The position numbers and the translations under genes were made by a program. A DNA stretch of 64,000 nucleotides from Symsagittifera roscoffensis (Eukaryota; Xenacoelomorpha; Acoela; Convolutidae), in NCBI RefSeq assembly GCF_963678635.1, contig NC_087068.1, forward strand, positions 41,193,649-41,257,648, read 5' to 3'. The notes under the pieces are model-generated. The model ran no database searches. It was not told where the DNA came from and was given only the letters and a program-made list of their open reading frames with translations. Below are positions 45,690 through 57,300 of the stretch, piece after piece (position 1 is the first letter of the stretch; each line of letters opens with the position of its first letter).

Positions 45690-46415
45690 ACGGGCTACAA
45701 TCAGGTGCTGGTAATGATCGATCATTTCACGAAATATGCAAAGGCAGCCCCTTGCATGACAGCATCAGCGGAAGAAACATGCGATCACTTGATAAATGTG
45801 AGGATAGCGAGGCACGGCTGCCTCATCACATTCCAATCGGACAATGGCAAAGCATTCGTGGGCGATCTCACGAAGGAGTTAATGAAGAGGTCGCAGGTGG
45901 CACAGGCCCACTCGACCTCTTATCTTCCACAAACGAATGGGCTAGTTGAAAGGCAAAATTGCAGGCTGGTATCCATGTTAGGAGTCTATTGCTCACGTTA
46001 CATGGATGACTGGGATAGACACTTGCCGCAAGTGATGGGCGCTTACAACAGCACAGAGCATTCCACCACGGGAATAAGTCCGCATATGATGCTAACTGGT
46101 CACGAAAAAGCTCTTCCGTTAACGTTCTTCTACCCTGAGTATGAAGGGAAGAAAACAGCACCACAAACGTACGTGCGTGATGTTATAAGGCGGCAGCAGG
46201 ACCTCATTGACTTATGCAGGAGGAACACGCAACCGGCGCAAATTAGACAAAAAAGGAGATTCCATAAAAGGACTGCAGATGAAAAGCCTACTCAGTCGGC
46301 GATTACGTCTGGGTGTTCCAGGAAATAGTTCCACCAAAAGGAACCAAAAAATCATTTTAAAAAATGGCGCGGCCCATTTCAAATAACAGAAGTGCACCAA
46401 GGAGGTCGGTTTTAT
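45687..46415 (+). pseudogene. Ty3/gypsy-like integrase core, inverted fragment
   Basis: A 207-codon frame (45705-46328) with the DDE triad at regular spacing: Asp6 in VMIDHFTKY, Asp46 in FQSDNGKAF and Glu82 in GLVERQN, i.e. D,D(35)E. It inserts element DNA into the host chromosome. After a frameshift near 46290 it continues through VWVFQE and the GPF module (KWRGPFQITEVH) to GGRFY, where the (ATGT)n array begins. The missing continuation is the minus-strand sequence at 45689. No RT or RNase H is left. Confidence 0.85.
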
Positions 46416-46417
46416 TG

Positions 46418-47100
46418 ACTATGTATGTATGTATGTATGTATGTATGTATGTATGTATGTATGTATGTATGTATGTATGTATGTATGTATGTATGTATGT
46501 ATGTATGTATGTATGTATGTATGTATGTATGTATGTATGTATGTATGTATGTATGTATGTATGTATGTATGTATGTATGTATGTATGTATGTATGTATGT
46601 ATGTATGTATGTATGTATGTATGTATGTATGTATGTATGTATGTATGTATGTATGTATGTATGTATGTATGTATGTATGTATGTATGTATGTATGTATGT
46701 ATGTATGTATGAATGTATGTATGTATGTATGTATGTATGTATGTATGTATGTATGTATGTATGTATGCATGTATGTATGTATGTATGTATGTATGTATGT
46801 ATGTATGTATGTATGTATGTATGTATGTATGTATGTTTGTATGTATGTATGTATGTATGTATGTATGTATGCTTGTATGTATGTATGTATGTATGTTTGT
46901 ATGCGTGTATGTATGTGTGTATTTATGTACGAATGTATGAATGTATGTAAGTAGGTATGTATTTATGAATATATCAATGTATGTATGTATCTAAGTATTT
47001 TTTATATCAGTATGAATGTATGATTGCTTTTATGTGTTTATGTATGTATGTATGTATCAGTGTAATTATGTGTGTATGTATATAAGTATGTATGAATGCA
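46418..47100. repeat. (ATGT)n microsatellite, array 1
   Basis: Almost perfect ATGT repeats for about 450 bases, then increasingly degenerate to 47100. The array starts within three bases of the integrase break. All open frames here are artefacts of a 4-bp repeat, open in three frames. Confidence 0.95.
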
Positions 47101-47109
47101 TGTGTGTTT

Positions 47110-47490
47110 GTTTGTTTTTTAAAATTGAATATGATTTTTTTTTGTATTTTTTCGGCGTAACAGGCTTCGATTTTTTTTTGGCTTAGTGGCCTTATTTTGA
47201 GTTGTGTTTAGGGAAACGAAGAATTTATACTAACATCATTTTTATGCTAACCTTGGATTACATAAACTGGTAAGAACCTTAAGAGAAATTAAATTTCACA
47301 TTTTCCATGACAACAATTTTTTTCGGTTTTTTTTTGTTTTTTTTTATATGAGAGGCTTCGGCCTATGTTATATTGGCGTTCTGGTCTCATTTAGTGTTTT
47401 TTAGTCCGAGAAGCGAACTTTTTTTTGTGTTTAAGTCTCTTTGTACAAAACGGCCCGTAACTGGGCCTTTTTAAAAAAACCTTATGGAAA
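47110..47490. repeat. 0.37-kb linker block, copy 1
   Basis: Recurs at 49225-49590 and 54270-54655, each time between an (ATGT)n array and the 355-bp satellite. Landmarks are CGGCGTAACAGGCTTCG, GAGAGGCTTCGGCCT and CCCGTAACTGGGCC. Confidence 0.8.
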
Positions 47491-48249
47491 TGTCGTCATG
47501 AAATTGTTGATTTTCAGATACTTTTAGTCCTGATATTAAAAATTATTGGGCTACCTTCAATCTGAAAGGAGTAGAAAACGCCCATAGAATGGCTTGGAAT
47601 TATACAGACGCTATTTGAAAACACTCTCCGGGAATTTCGGACTGTTTAATAAAGCTCTGTTTAAATCTTTAAAACAGCAATTTTTTAAACAATTGTAATA
47701 TCAAAGGATTAAATAATTATAACGTTCATAACACCAACTGTTGACATTTCGAAGGATCCAAAATTTTTTGATTTTGTAAACCCACAAGGCTAGCCTGGGG
47801 GCCAGGAGCAGAATTAAGGAGGGTTGTTTTTTAACCTAATGAGCTTGTCCTCATGAAATCGGTGGTTTTCAGAACTTTTCAGTCCTGATGATAGATTGTT
47901 TGAGGTTCTCTTCAAATTGAAATGAGTATAACATGCCTAGAATGGCTCGAAATTGTACAGACGCTAAATGATAACACTCTCCGAGGAATATGGGCTTTTT
48001 AATAAGTCTCTTTTTGAAAAGCTTTTTGTTTCTTCCTTGGATCCTTCTCCATATTTTGAAATGAAGATTTTTTTTACATTTCTGACGGCACATGACAGCA
48101 AATAATGGCATCTAGGAGAGCCCAGTATTATGTGATTTTGTAAAACTACAAGGCTAGCGAAACTATGAAGGTGTGTTTTCAACTTTATGAATTTGTCGTT
48201 ATAAAATCGTATGTACGTGTATTTGTTTTTATGATGTTTATTTATATTT

Positions 48250-48530
48250 GTGCAGATATAAATGTATGTATGCACGAATGTTTGTTTGCGTGTATGTATG
48301 TATGTAATCATGTATGAAAGCATGTATTTTTTTGTATGCATGTATGTTTGTATGTATGCATGTATGTATGTATGTATGTATGTATGTATGTATGTATGTA
48401 TGTATGTATGTATGTATGTATGTATGTATGTATGTATGTATGTATGTATGTATGTATGTATGTATGTATGTATGTATGTTTGTATGTATGTATGTATGTA
48501 TGAATGTACAAATGTATGATTGTATGTAAG
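48250..48530. repeat. (ATGT)n microsatellite, array 2
   Basis: Interrupts a satellite A unit. Its flanks (TGTACGTGTATTTG on the left) are nearly identical to those of the array at 52970. Confidence 0.9.
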
Positions 48531-48784
48531 TACGTATGTATTTTTGAATGTATGAATGTTTGTATGTATTTACGTACTTTGTATATCAGTCTGAATGTAT
48601 GATTGCTTATATGTATTTATGTATGCGTGTATGTTTGATTGTATTTTTGTGTGTATGTATATAAGTAGAAATGTATTTTTTTAAATACGTACAAGGTATG
48701 TATCCGAGTATGTAAATTTGCGTGTATGTCTGCATTTATGAATGTACGTATAAAGATATGTATGTTTTTATGTAAAGTTTTACA

Positions 48785-49075
48785 TATGTATGTATGTATG
48801 CATGTATGTTTGTATGTATGTATGTATGTATGTATGTATGTATGTATGTATGTATGTATGTATGTATGTATGTATGTATATATGTAAGTATGTATGTATG
48901 TATAAATGTATGTATGTATGTATGTATGTATGTATGTATGTATGTATGTATGTATGTATGTATGTATGTATGTATGTATGTATGTATGTATGTATGTATG
49001 TATGTATGTATGTATGTATGTATGTATGTATGTATGTATGTATGTATGAATGTACAAATGTATGATTGTATGTAA
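48785..49075. repeat. (ATGT)n microsatellite, array 3
   Basis: Near-perfect ATGT repeats with a few variants, followed by degenerate ATGT-like sequence to 49225. Confidence 0.9.
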
Positions 49076-49224
49076 ATACGTATGTATTTATGAATGTATG
49101 AGTGTTTGTATGTATCTACGTACTTTGTATATCAGTCTGAATGTATGATTGCTTATATGTATTTATGTATGCGTGTATGTATGATTGTATTTTTGTGTGT
49201 ATGTATATAAGTATGTATGAATGA

Positions 49225-49590
49225 ATGTGTGTTTGTTTGTTTTTTAAAATTGAATATGATTTTTTTGTCTTTTTTTTGGCGTAACAGGCTTCGAATATTT
49301 TTATATTGGCTTAGTGGCCTAATTTTGAGTTGTTTTAAAGGAAACGAAGAATCTACACTCCCATCATTTTTATGCTCAACTAGAATTGCATAAACTGGTA
49401 GAGACCTTAGGAGAAATTAAATTTCAAATTTTCCATGACAAATTTTTTTCGGCTTTTTTTCGTTTTTTTTTTTGGCGTTGTGGTCTCATTTAGTGTTATC
49501 TAGTCCGAGAAGCGAAATTTTTTTGTGTGTATGTCTCTTTGTACAAAATGGCCCGTAACTGGGCCTTTTTAAAAAAACTTATGGAAATGT
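49225..49590. repeat. 0.37-kb linker block, copy 2
   Basis: As 47110-47490, with a shortened GGCTTCGGCCT part. Confidence 0.8.
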
Positions 49591-52500
49591 CGTCATGAAA
49601 TTGTTGATTTTCAGATACTTTTAGTCCTGATATTAGAAATTATCTGGCTCCCTTCAATCTGAAAGGAGTAGAACACGCCCCTAGAATGGCTTGGAATTAT
49701 ACAGACGCTATTTGAAAACACTCTCCGGGAATTTCGGACTGTTTAATAAGGCTCTGTTTAAATCTTTAAAACAGCAATTTTTTAAACAATTGTAATATCA
49801 AAGGATAAAAATAATTATAACGTTCATAACAGCAACTGTTGACATCTCAGAGGGTCCAAAATTGTTTGATTTTGTAAACCAACAAGGCTAGCGTGGGGGC
49901 CAGGAGCAGAATTAAGGAGGGTTGTTTCTAACCTAATGAGCTTGTCATCATGAAATTGGTGGCTTTCAGAAGTTTTTAGTCCTGATGATAGAAAGTATGA
50001 GGTTCTCTTCAAACTAAAATAAGTATGACATGCCTAGAATGGCTCGTAATTGTACAGACGCTGAATGATAAGACTCTCTGAGGAATTTGGGCTTTTTAAT
50101 AAGTCTCTTTTTGAAAAGATTTTTGTTTCTTCCTTGGATCGTTGCTCCATATTTTCGAATGAAGATTTTTTTTCATTTTTGACGGCACATAACAGCAAAT
50201 AATGGCAACTTAGTGGGCCCAATATTGTGTGATTTAGTAAAACTACAAGGTTAGCTATTTTATAAACGCATACAAATGCGTGTATTCAACTTTATGAATT
50301 TGTCGTTATGAAATCGGTGGTTTTCAAATTTTTCAGTCCTTCTGTACAAGTTAGAACGAGTCAAATGAGATGAAAAACTCGATATTGTACATAGACTATT
50401 TGATGACCATCTCCGAGCCATTTTCAAATATATAAAATGTCCCTTTCAATATGATTGCACTTTCTCCCTTGAATTGATGCTACCCATTGTCGAAGGACCA
50501 ACTTTTCCATTTTTGACGACATTTGAAAGCAAATTGGGCATCTCGAAATGCCAATATTAATCCTTATGTAAGCCTACAAGGGCATCCTAGGAATCAGGAG
50601 TAAATTTACGGTGGGTTGTTTTTAAAATATATGAAAATGTCGTCATGAAACCGGTGGTTTTCAGATTGTTTAGGCCTGATAAAAAAAACTTATGGTGTTC
50701 TCTACAAACTGAATTGTGTCAGACGGGCCTAGAACAGCTCGTTGTTCTACAGACACTAGTGGATAACACTCGTTGAGGAGTTTGAGCTATTTATCAAATG
50801 TTTTTTTTTTCAAAAATTGTAGTTTAGCGCTTGGATCGATGCTCCACCTTATCGAAGGACGAGTTTTCCAATTTTGAAGGCACATGACAGCAAAAACGGG
50901 CACCGCGATGGGCTCAATTTTGTTTGATTATGAAAAATTAAAGAAGCAGCCTGAGAGCAAGGAGCTAAATTGTACAGGGTTGTTTTGAAACTTCTCAACA
51001 CGTCTTCATGAAATCTGGGGTTTTCAGATGTTTTTAGTCCTTATGTTAGAATGTATGTGTTTTCTCTACAAGTTTAAACAAGTAAAACACTCCTAGAATG
51101 GATTGCAAATACAGAAACACCATTTAAAAACACTCTCCGAGAACTTTGGCCAATCAATAAGTCTCTTTCAAAAAAGATTGTTGTCTCTTCCATGGATCGT
51201 TGCTACACATTTTGGAAGGACATTTCTTTCCAACTTTGACGGCACTTGACAGCAAATGTGGGCATTTCAAATAGTTCCATTTTACTTATCACCTTAACCT
51301 ACCGAATAAGCGTAGAAACCATTAGGAATGTTGCGCTATGCTGAAAATGTTGTTTCTTCCTTGGGTCGATGCTACAGATTTCGAATGACGAGTTTATCCA
51401 TTTTTGACGGCACAAGACAGCTAGTTTGGGCATATCGAAGGACCGAATATTATTTAATTTTGTAAACATACTTGATTAGTGTAGGCACCGATAGGAATGT
51501 TGCGCTAGGATCTTTTTAATTTCACGAACTTGTTTGTAATCAAATCTGTGGTTTTTAGTTTATATAGTCCTGATGATAGAATATAGTGTTTTTTGAAAAA
51601 TTAGAAACAACTATGATGCCCCCAGAGGAGCTCGAAAGCGTAGACATAAGCTATTAACACTCTCTGAGGTGTTTGAGATATCATGTAGGTCCCCCTATAA
51701 AAAGTTTTTTCCCGTGGATTGATGGAACAATTTCGAAGGACAATTTTTTCCATTTTTGACGGATCATGATAGCAAACGTGGGCTTCTCAAAAGGCTCAAA
51801 AATATTTAATTTTAAAAACATACTGGATTAGCGAAGGAACCAGGCTGAAATTTTCGCTGTGTTGTCTTTAACTTAATGAACTTGTCGTGATGAAATCGAT
51901 GATTTTCAGAATTTTTGTGCTAATAATACAACGTATGGAATCTCTACAATTTGAAACGAATTTGACTCGCTTAGAACTACTCAGAATCCTACAGTCGCAA
52001 GTTGATAGCACTTTCCGAGGAAATTGAGTTATCATGTGGCTTCGTTTAAAAAAGTTGTTTCTCTCTTGGATTGATGCTACACACTTTGGAAGTACGAGTT
52101 TTTGCAATGTTACGGCACATGATAATATGTGCGGGCAGATCGAAGACCTAAGAAGACCTAAATTTGTTCAATTTTGTAAACCTACTAGTGTAGTTTATGA
52201 ATCAGGAGCAAATTGCGCTTGGGCGTTGTAAACCCAATGAACTTGTCATGAAATCAGGGGTATCAGATATTCTTCGCTCTTCATAATAGAAATTAATGGA
52301 TTGTCTACAAGTTGAAACGAGTCAGACATGTCTAGAATGGCTCGGAGTGTTACAGACTCTCCGGGAACTATTTGAAAACACTCACCGGGAATTTCGGTCT
52401 GTTTAATGAGGCTCTGTTTAAACCTTTAAAACAGCAAATGTTTAAACAATTTTAATAGCAAATGTTTAAATATTTATAACATTTATAACGACAAGTGTTG

Positions 52501-52969
52501 GCATCTCGGAGGGTCCAAAATTGTTTAATTTTGTAAATCAACAAGGCTAGCATGGGGGCCAGGAGCAGATTTAGGGAGGGTTGTTTTTAACCTAATGAGC
52601 TTTTTTATGAATTTGGTGGGTTTCAGAACTTTTTAGTCCTGATGATAGAACGTACGAGGGTCTCTTCCAATTGAAATGAATATGACATGCCTAGAATGGC
52701 TCGAAATTGTACAGACGCTAAATGATAACACTCTCCGAGGAATATGGGCTTTTTAATAAGTCTCTTTTTGAAAAGCTTTTTGTTTCTTCCTTGGATCCTT
52801 CTCCATATTTTGAAATGAAGATTTTTTTTACATTTCTGACGGCACATGACAGCAAATAATGGCATCTAGGAGAGCCCAGTATTATGTGATTTTGTAAAAC
52901 TACAAGGCTAACGAACCTATGAAGGTGTGTTTTCAAATTTATGAATTTGTCGTTATAAAATCGTATGTA

Positions 52970-53580
52970 CGTGTATTTGTTTTTATGTATGTTTATTTAT
53001 ATTTGTGCAGGTATAAATGTATGTATGCACGAATGTTTGTTTGCGTGTATGTATGTAATCATGTATAAAAGCATGTGTTTTTTTTGTTGCATGTATGTAT
53101 GTATGTATGTATGTATGTATGTATGTATGTATGTATGTATGTATGTATGTATATATGTATGTATGTATGTATGCATGTATGTGTGTTTGAATGTATAAAT
53201 GCGTGTATGTATTAATGTATGTATGTATGTATATATTTATGTATGTATGAATGAATGTATGTATGGGTGAATGTAAAAATGTATAAAATCATACATGTAT
53301 GTATGTTTGTTTTTATGCATGTACATATATGTATGTATGTTTTTTTCATGTATGATTGTTTATTTTCATGCATGTATAATTGTATGTATGCAGGACTCTT
53401 TGTTTGCTTGTATGTATGTTTGTAATTATGATTATATGCATGTGTTTTTTTGTATGTATGTATGTATGTATGTATGTATGTATGTATGTATGTATGTATG
53501 TATGTATGTATATGTGCTTGTTTACATGTGCTTAAGTGTTTGTATATATGTATATATGTATGTTTGTTTGATGGAATATA
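52970..53580. repeat. (ATGT)n microsatellite, array 4, broken into several tracts
   Basis: Tracts at 53090-53180 and 53450-53510 within degenerate ATGT-like DNA. Confidence 0.85.
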
Positions 53581-53689
53581 GGTTTTAGGTAAGTATTTAT
53601 TTAAGTAGGTACAAGGTATGTATCCGAGTATGTAAATTTGCGTGTATGTTTGTATTTATAAATGTACGTATAAAGATATGTATGTTTTT

Positions 53690-54270
53690 ATGCATGTATG
53701 TTTGTATGTATGTATGTATGTAAAAATGCATGTATGTATGTATGTATGTATATATGTATGAGTGTATGTATGTGTGTATGTATGTATGTATGTATGTATG
53801 TATGTATAATTGTATATTACGTATGTATGTATGTCTGCATGTTCGAACGCATGAATGTATGTAAGTACGTATGTATTTATGAATATATGAAAGTAATGTA
53901 TGTATCTAAGTATTTTGTATATCAGTATGAATGTATGATTGCTTATATGTGTTTATGTTTGTATGTATGTATGTATGTAAAAATGCATGTATGTATGTAT
54001 GTATGTATGTATATATGTATGAGTGTATGTATGTGTGTATGTATGTATGTATGTATGTATAATTGTATATTACGTATGTATGTATGTCTGCATGTTCGAA
54101 CGCATGAATGTATGTAAGTACGTATGTATTTATGAATATATGAAAGTAATGTATGTATCTAAGTATTTTGTATATCAGTATGAATGTATGATTGCTTATA
54201 TGTGTTTATGTTTGTATGTATGTATGAGTGTAATTATGTGTGTATGTATATAAGTATGTATGAATGCATA
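53690..54270. repeat. (ATGT)n-derived DNA with a 253-bp tandem duplication
   Basis: The unique marker GCATGTTCGAACGCATGAATG (21 bases, cited here only by its core TTCGAACGC) occurs at about 53842 and 54095 with identical surroundings, giving a 253-bp period. Confidence 0.8.
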
Positions 54271-54655
54271 TGTGTTTGTTTGTTTTTCAAAATTGGATAT
54301 GATTTTCTTTGAATTTTTTTCGGCGTAACAGGCTTCGAATTTTTTTTATATTGGCTTAGTGGCCTTATTTTAAGTTGTTTAGGGAAACTTAGAATTTTTT
54401 GTGTTATTATCATTTTTTTGCTCAACTAGGATTGCATAAATTGGTAGAAACCTTAAAAGAAATTAAATTTCAGCTTTTCCATGACAACATTTTTTTCAGT
54501 TTTTTTCCGTTTTTGTTTATTTGAGAGGCTTCGGCCTATGTTATATCGGCGTTGTGTTCTCATATAGTGTTATCTAGTCCGAGAAGTTTTTTTGTGTTTA
54601 TGTACGGCTCGTAACTGGGCTTTTTTTAAAAAAAAACCTTAAACCTTATGGAGTT
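54270..54655. repeat. 0.37-kb linker block, copy 3
   Basis: As 47110-47490; GAGAGGCTTCGGCCT retained. Confidence 0.8.
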
Positions 54656-57300
54656 GTCGTCATGAAATTGTTGATTCTCAGATATTTTTAGTCCTGATAA
54701 TAAAAATTATTGGGTTCCTTTGAATCTGAAATGAGTAGAACACGTCTCGAATGGCTTGGAATTATACAGACATTAGTGGATATCTTTCGTTGAGGAATTT
54801 GAGCTATTTATCAAAACGTTTTTTTTTTAATTGTAGTTTCTTTCTTGGATCGATGCTACACCTTATCGAAGGACGAGTTTTCCAATTTTGACGGCACATG
54901 ACAGCAAAATCGGGCATCGTGAAGAGCTAAGTTTTTTTGATTAAGTAAAAAAAAGAAGTAGCCTGACAGCAAGGAGCTAAATTTTACAGGGTTGTTTTTA
55001 AACTTTTCAACTCGTCGTCATGAAATCTGCGGTTTTCAGATGTTTTTAGTCCTTATATTAGAATGTATGTGTTTTCTCTACAAGCTGAAACGAGTATAAC
55101 ACGCCTAAAATGGATCGAAAATAAACATACACTATTAAAAAACACTCTCCGAACAAGTTGGGCAACTCAATAAGGCTCTTTCCAAAAAGATTGTTGTTTT
55201 TTCTATGGATCGTTGCTACACATTTTGGAAGGACGATTCTTTCCGTTTTTGACGGCACTTGACAGCAAATGTGGACATTTCAAATTGCTCAAATTTGTTT
55301 GATCTTTAAAAGTACCAAATTAGCGTAGAAATCATTAGGAATGTTGCGCTATGCTGTTTTTATCATCACGAAATCGTCATAAAATCGACTTTCAGATTTT
55401 TTTGTCCTTATAGTAGAACGTATAGATTCTCTACAATTTGAAACAAGTCCGACGTGCCTAGAGTAATTCAAATTTGCACAGACGCTAGTAAATAACCCTC
55501 TTTGTGGAATTTGAGTTATCATTGGGGACTTTTTGTAAAAATAAAACGTTGTTTCTTCCTTGGGTCGATGCTACAGATTTCGAATGACGAGTTTATCCAT
55601 TTTTGACAGCACATGACAGCTAATTTGGGCATTTCGAAGGGCCGAATAATAACCAATTTTGTAAACATACTTGGTTAGCATAGGCACCAGGAGGAATGTT
55701 GCGCTAGGGTCTTTTTAATTTTATGATTTTTTTGTAATGAAATCTGTGGTTTTCAGATTTTATAGTCCTGATGATAGAATATAGTGTTTTTCAATAATTA
55801 GGAACAAGTGTGATGCCTCCAAAGGAGCTCGAAACCGTAAATACTAGCTATTAACATTTTCTGAGGATATTGAGATACTATGTAGGTCTGTTTATAAAAG
55901 ATTTTTCCACGTGGATTGATGCGACAATTTCGAAGGACGGTTTTTTCCATTTTTGACGGATCATGATAGCAAATGTGGGCTTCTCAAAGGAATCAAAATT
56001 ATTTGATTATTTAAACCTACTTGATTAGCAAAAGAACTAGGTTGAAATTTGCACTAAGTTGTCTTTGACCTCATGAACTTGTCGTAATGAAATCAGGGGT
56101 ATCAGATATTTTTCAGTCTTCATAATAGAACTTTAGGGATTGTCTAGAAGTTGAAACGAGTCAAACATGTTCAGAATGGCTCGGAATTATACAGACACTG
56201 TTTGAAAAGCTTTTCCGTGGATTTCGGTCTGTTTATTAAGGCTCTGTTTAAAACTTTAAAACAGCAAATGTTTAAAGAAAAGAATCATGATAGCAAATGT
56301 TTAAATAGTTTAAATAGAAACATTTATAACAGCAGTTGTTGGCATCTCAGAGGACACAAAATTGTTTGGTTTTGTAAACCAACAAGGCTAGCCTGGGGGC
56401 CAGGAGCAGAATTAAGGAGGGTCGTTTTTAACCTAATGAGCTTGTCGTCATAAAATTGGTGGTTTTCAGAACTTTTTAGTCCTGATGATAGAACGTATGA
56501 GGTTCTCTTCAAGTTGAAACGAGTTGAAACGAGTTGAAATGAGTTGAAACAAGTTGAACTGAGTTCTCTAGAATGGCTCGTAATTGTATAAACACAAAGT
56601 AATAACACTCTCCGAGGAATTTGGGCTATTGATTAAATCGTTTTTTAAAAAATTGTAGTTTCTTCCTTCGATCGATGCTACAATTTATCGGGGGGAGGAA
56701 TTTCGACGGCTCCTGACAACACTTTTGGGCATGTCGAAGGGCTCAAATTTATTCATAATGTAAAACTACTGTCTTAGCGCATGAACCACTAGTACAATTG
56801 AGCTGGGAATTTTTTAACCTAATGAACTTCTCGTGATGACGTCGGTGGTTTTCATATTTTGTTGTGTTGAAAATAGAACTTATGGGATTTTCTCTTTATT
56901 GAAACAACTAAGAAAATGTTACACAATTTCGAAGGACACGTTTTTCCACATTTGAAGTCACACGACCGCAATTTTTGGTATCTCAAAACAGCAATTTATG
57001 GTACACACAGTTTTGTTTCTTTTTGTAAAGCTACTATGGTAGCGTAGGAACCATGAACAAAATTGCGCTGCGATCTTTCTAACCTAATGAAATTTTCGTC
57101 ATGAAATCGGTGATGTCAGAGTTTTTAGTCTTAGTAATACAATTATCAGATTCTCTCCACGTTGAAACGAAAAAGACGCGCTTAGAATGGCTCAAAATTT
57201 TAGGTCACTTTTTAGAAAAATTGTTGTTTCTCCCTTTGATCGCTGCTACATATTTTCGAAAGATAGTTTTTCTATTTTTAAATCAAGTATTCTATAAAAA

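Larger units (their letters stand above)
47491..57300. repeat. Satellite A: about 355-bp monomers, at least 20 units
   Basis: A recurring landmark close to GTCGTCATGAAATCGGTGG followed by TTTTCAG...TAGTCCTGATGATAGAA appears at about 47493, 47846, 48189, 49591, 49945, 50300, 50639, 51000, 51530, 51885, 52243, 52598, 52940, 54655, 55012, 55370, 55730, 56080, 56440, 56825 and 57090. Each unit also has a GGATCGATGCTACA segment and GACGGCACATGACAGCAAA. Units are diverged. Similar units recur at a distance (47846, 49945, 52598 and 56440 form one type), so there is higher-order structure. Short minus frames repeated in the units are not genes. Confidence 0.9.

Noticed and set aside
46364-49075. Long open frames of Met-Tyr-Val-Cys and Thr-Tyr-Ile-His repeats
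   Set aside because: A 4-bp repeat without stop codons is open in several frames on both strands. These are microsatellite artefacts.
47869-52865. Similar 80-codon minus frames at 47869 and 52623
   Set aside because: They lie in homologous satellite A units and are lost in most others, so the repeat explains them.
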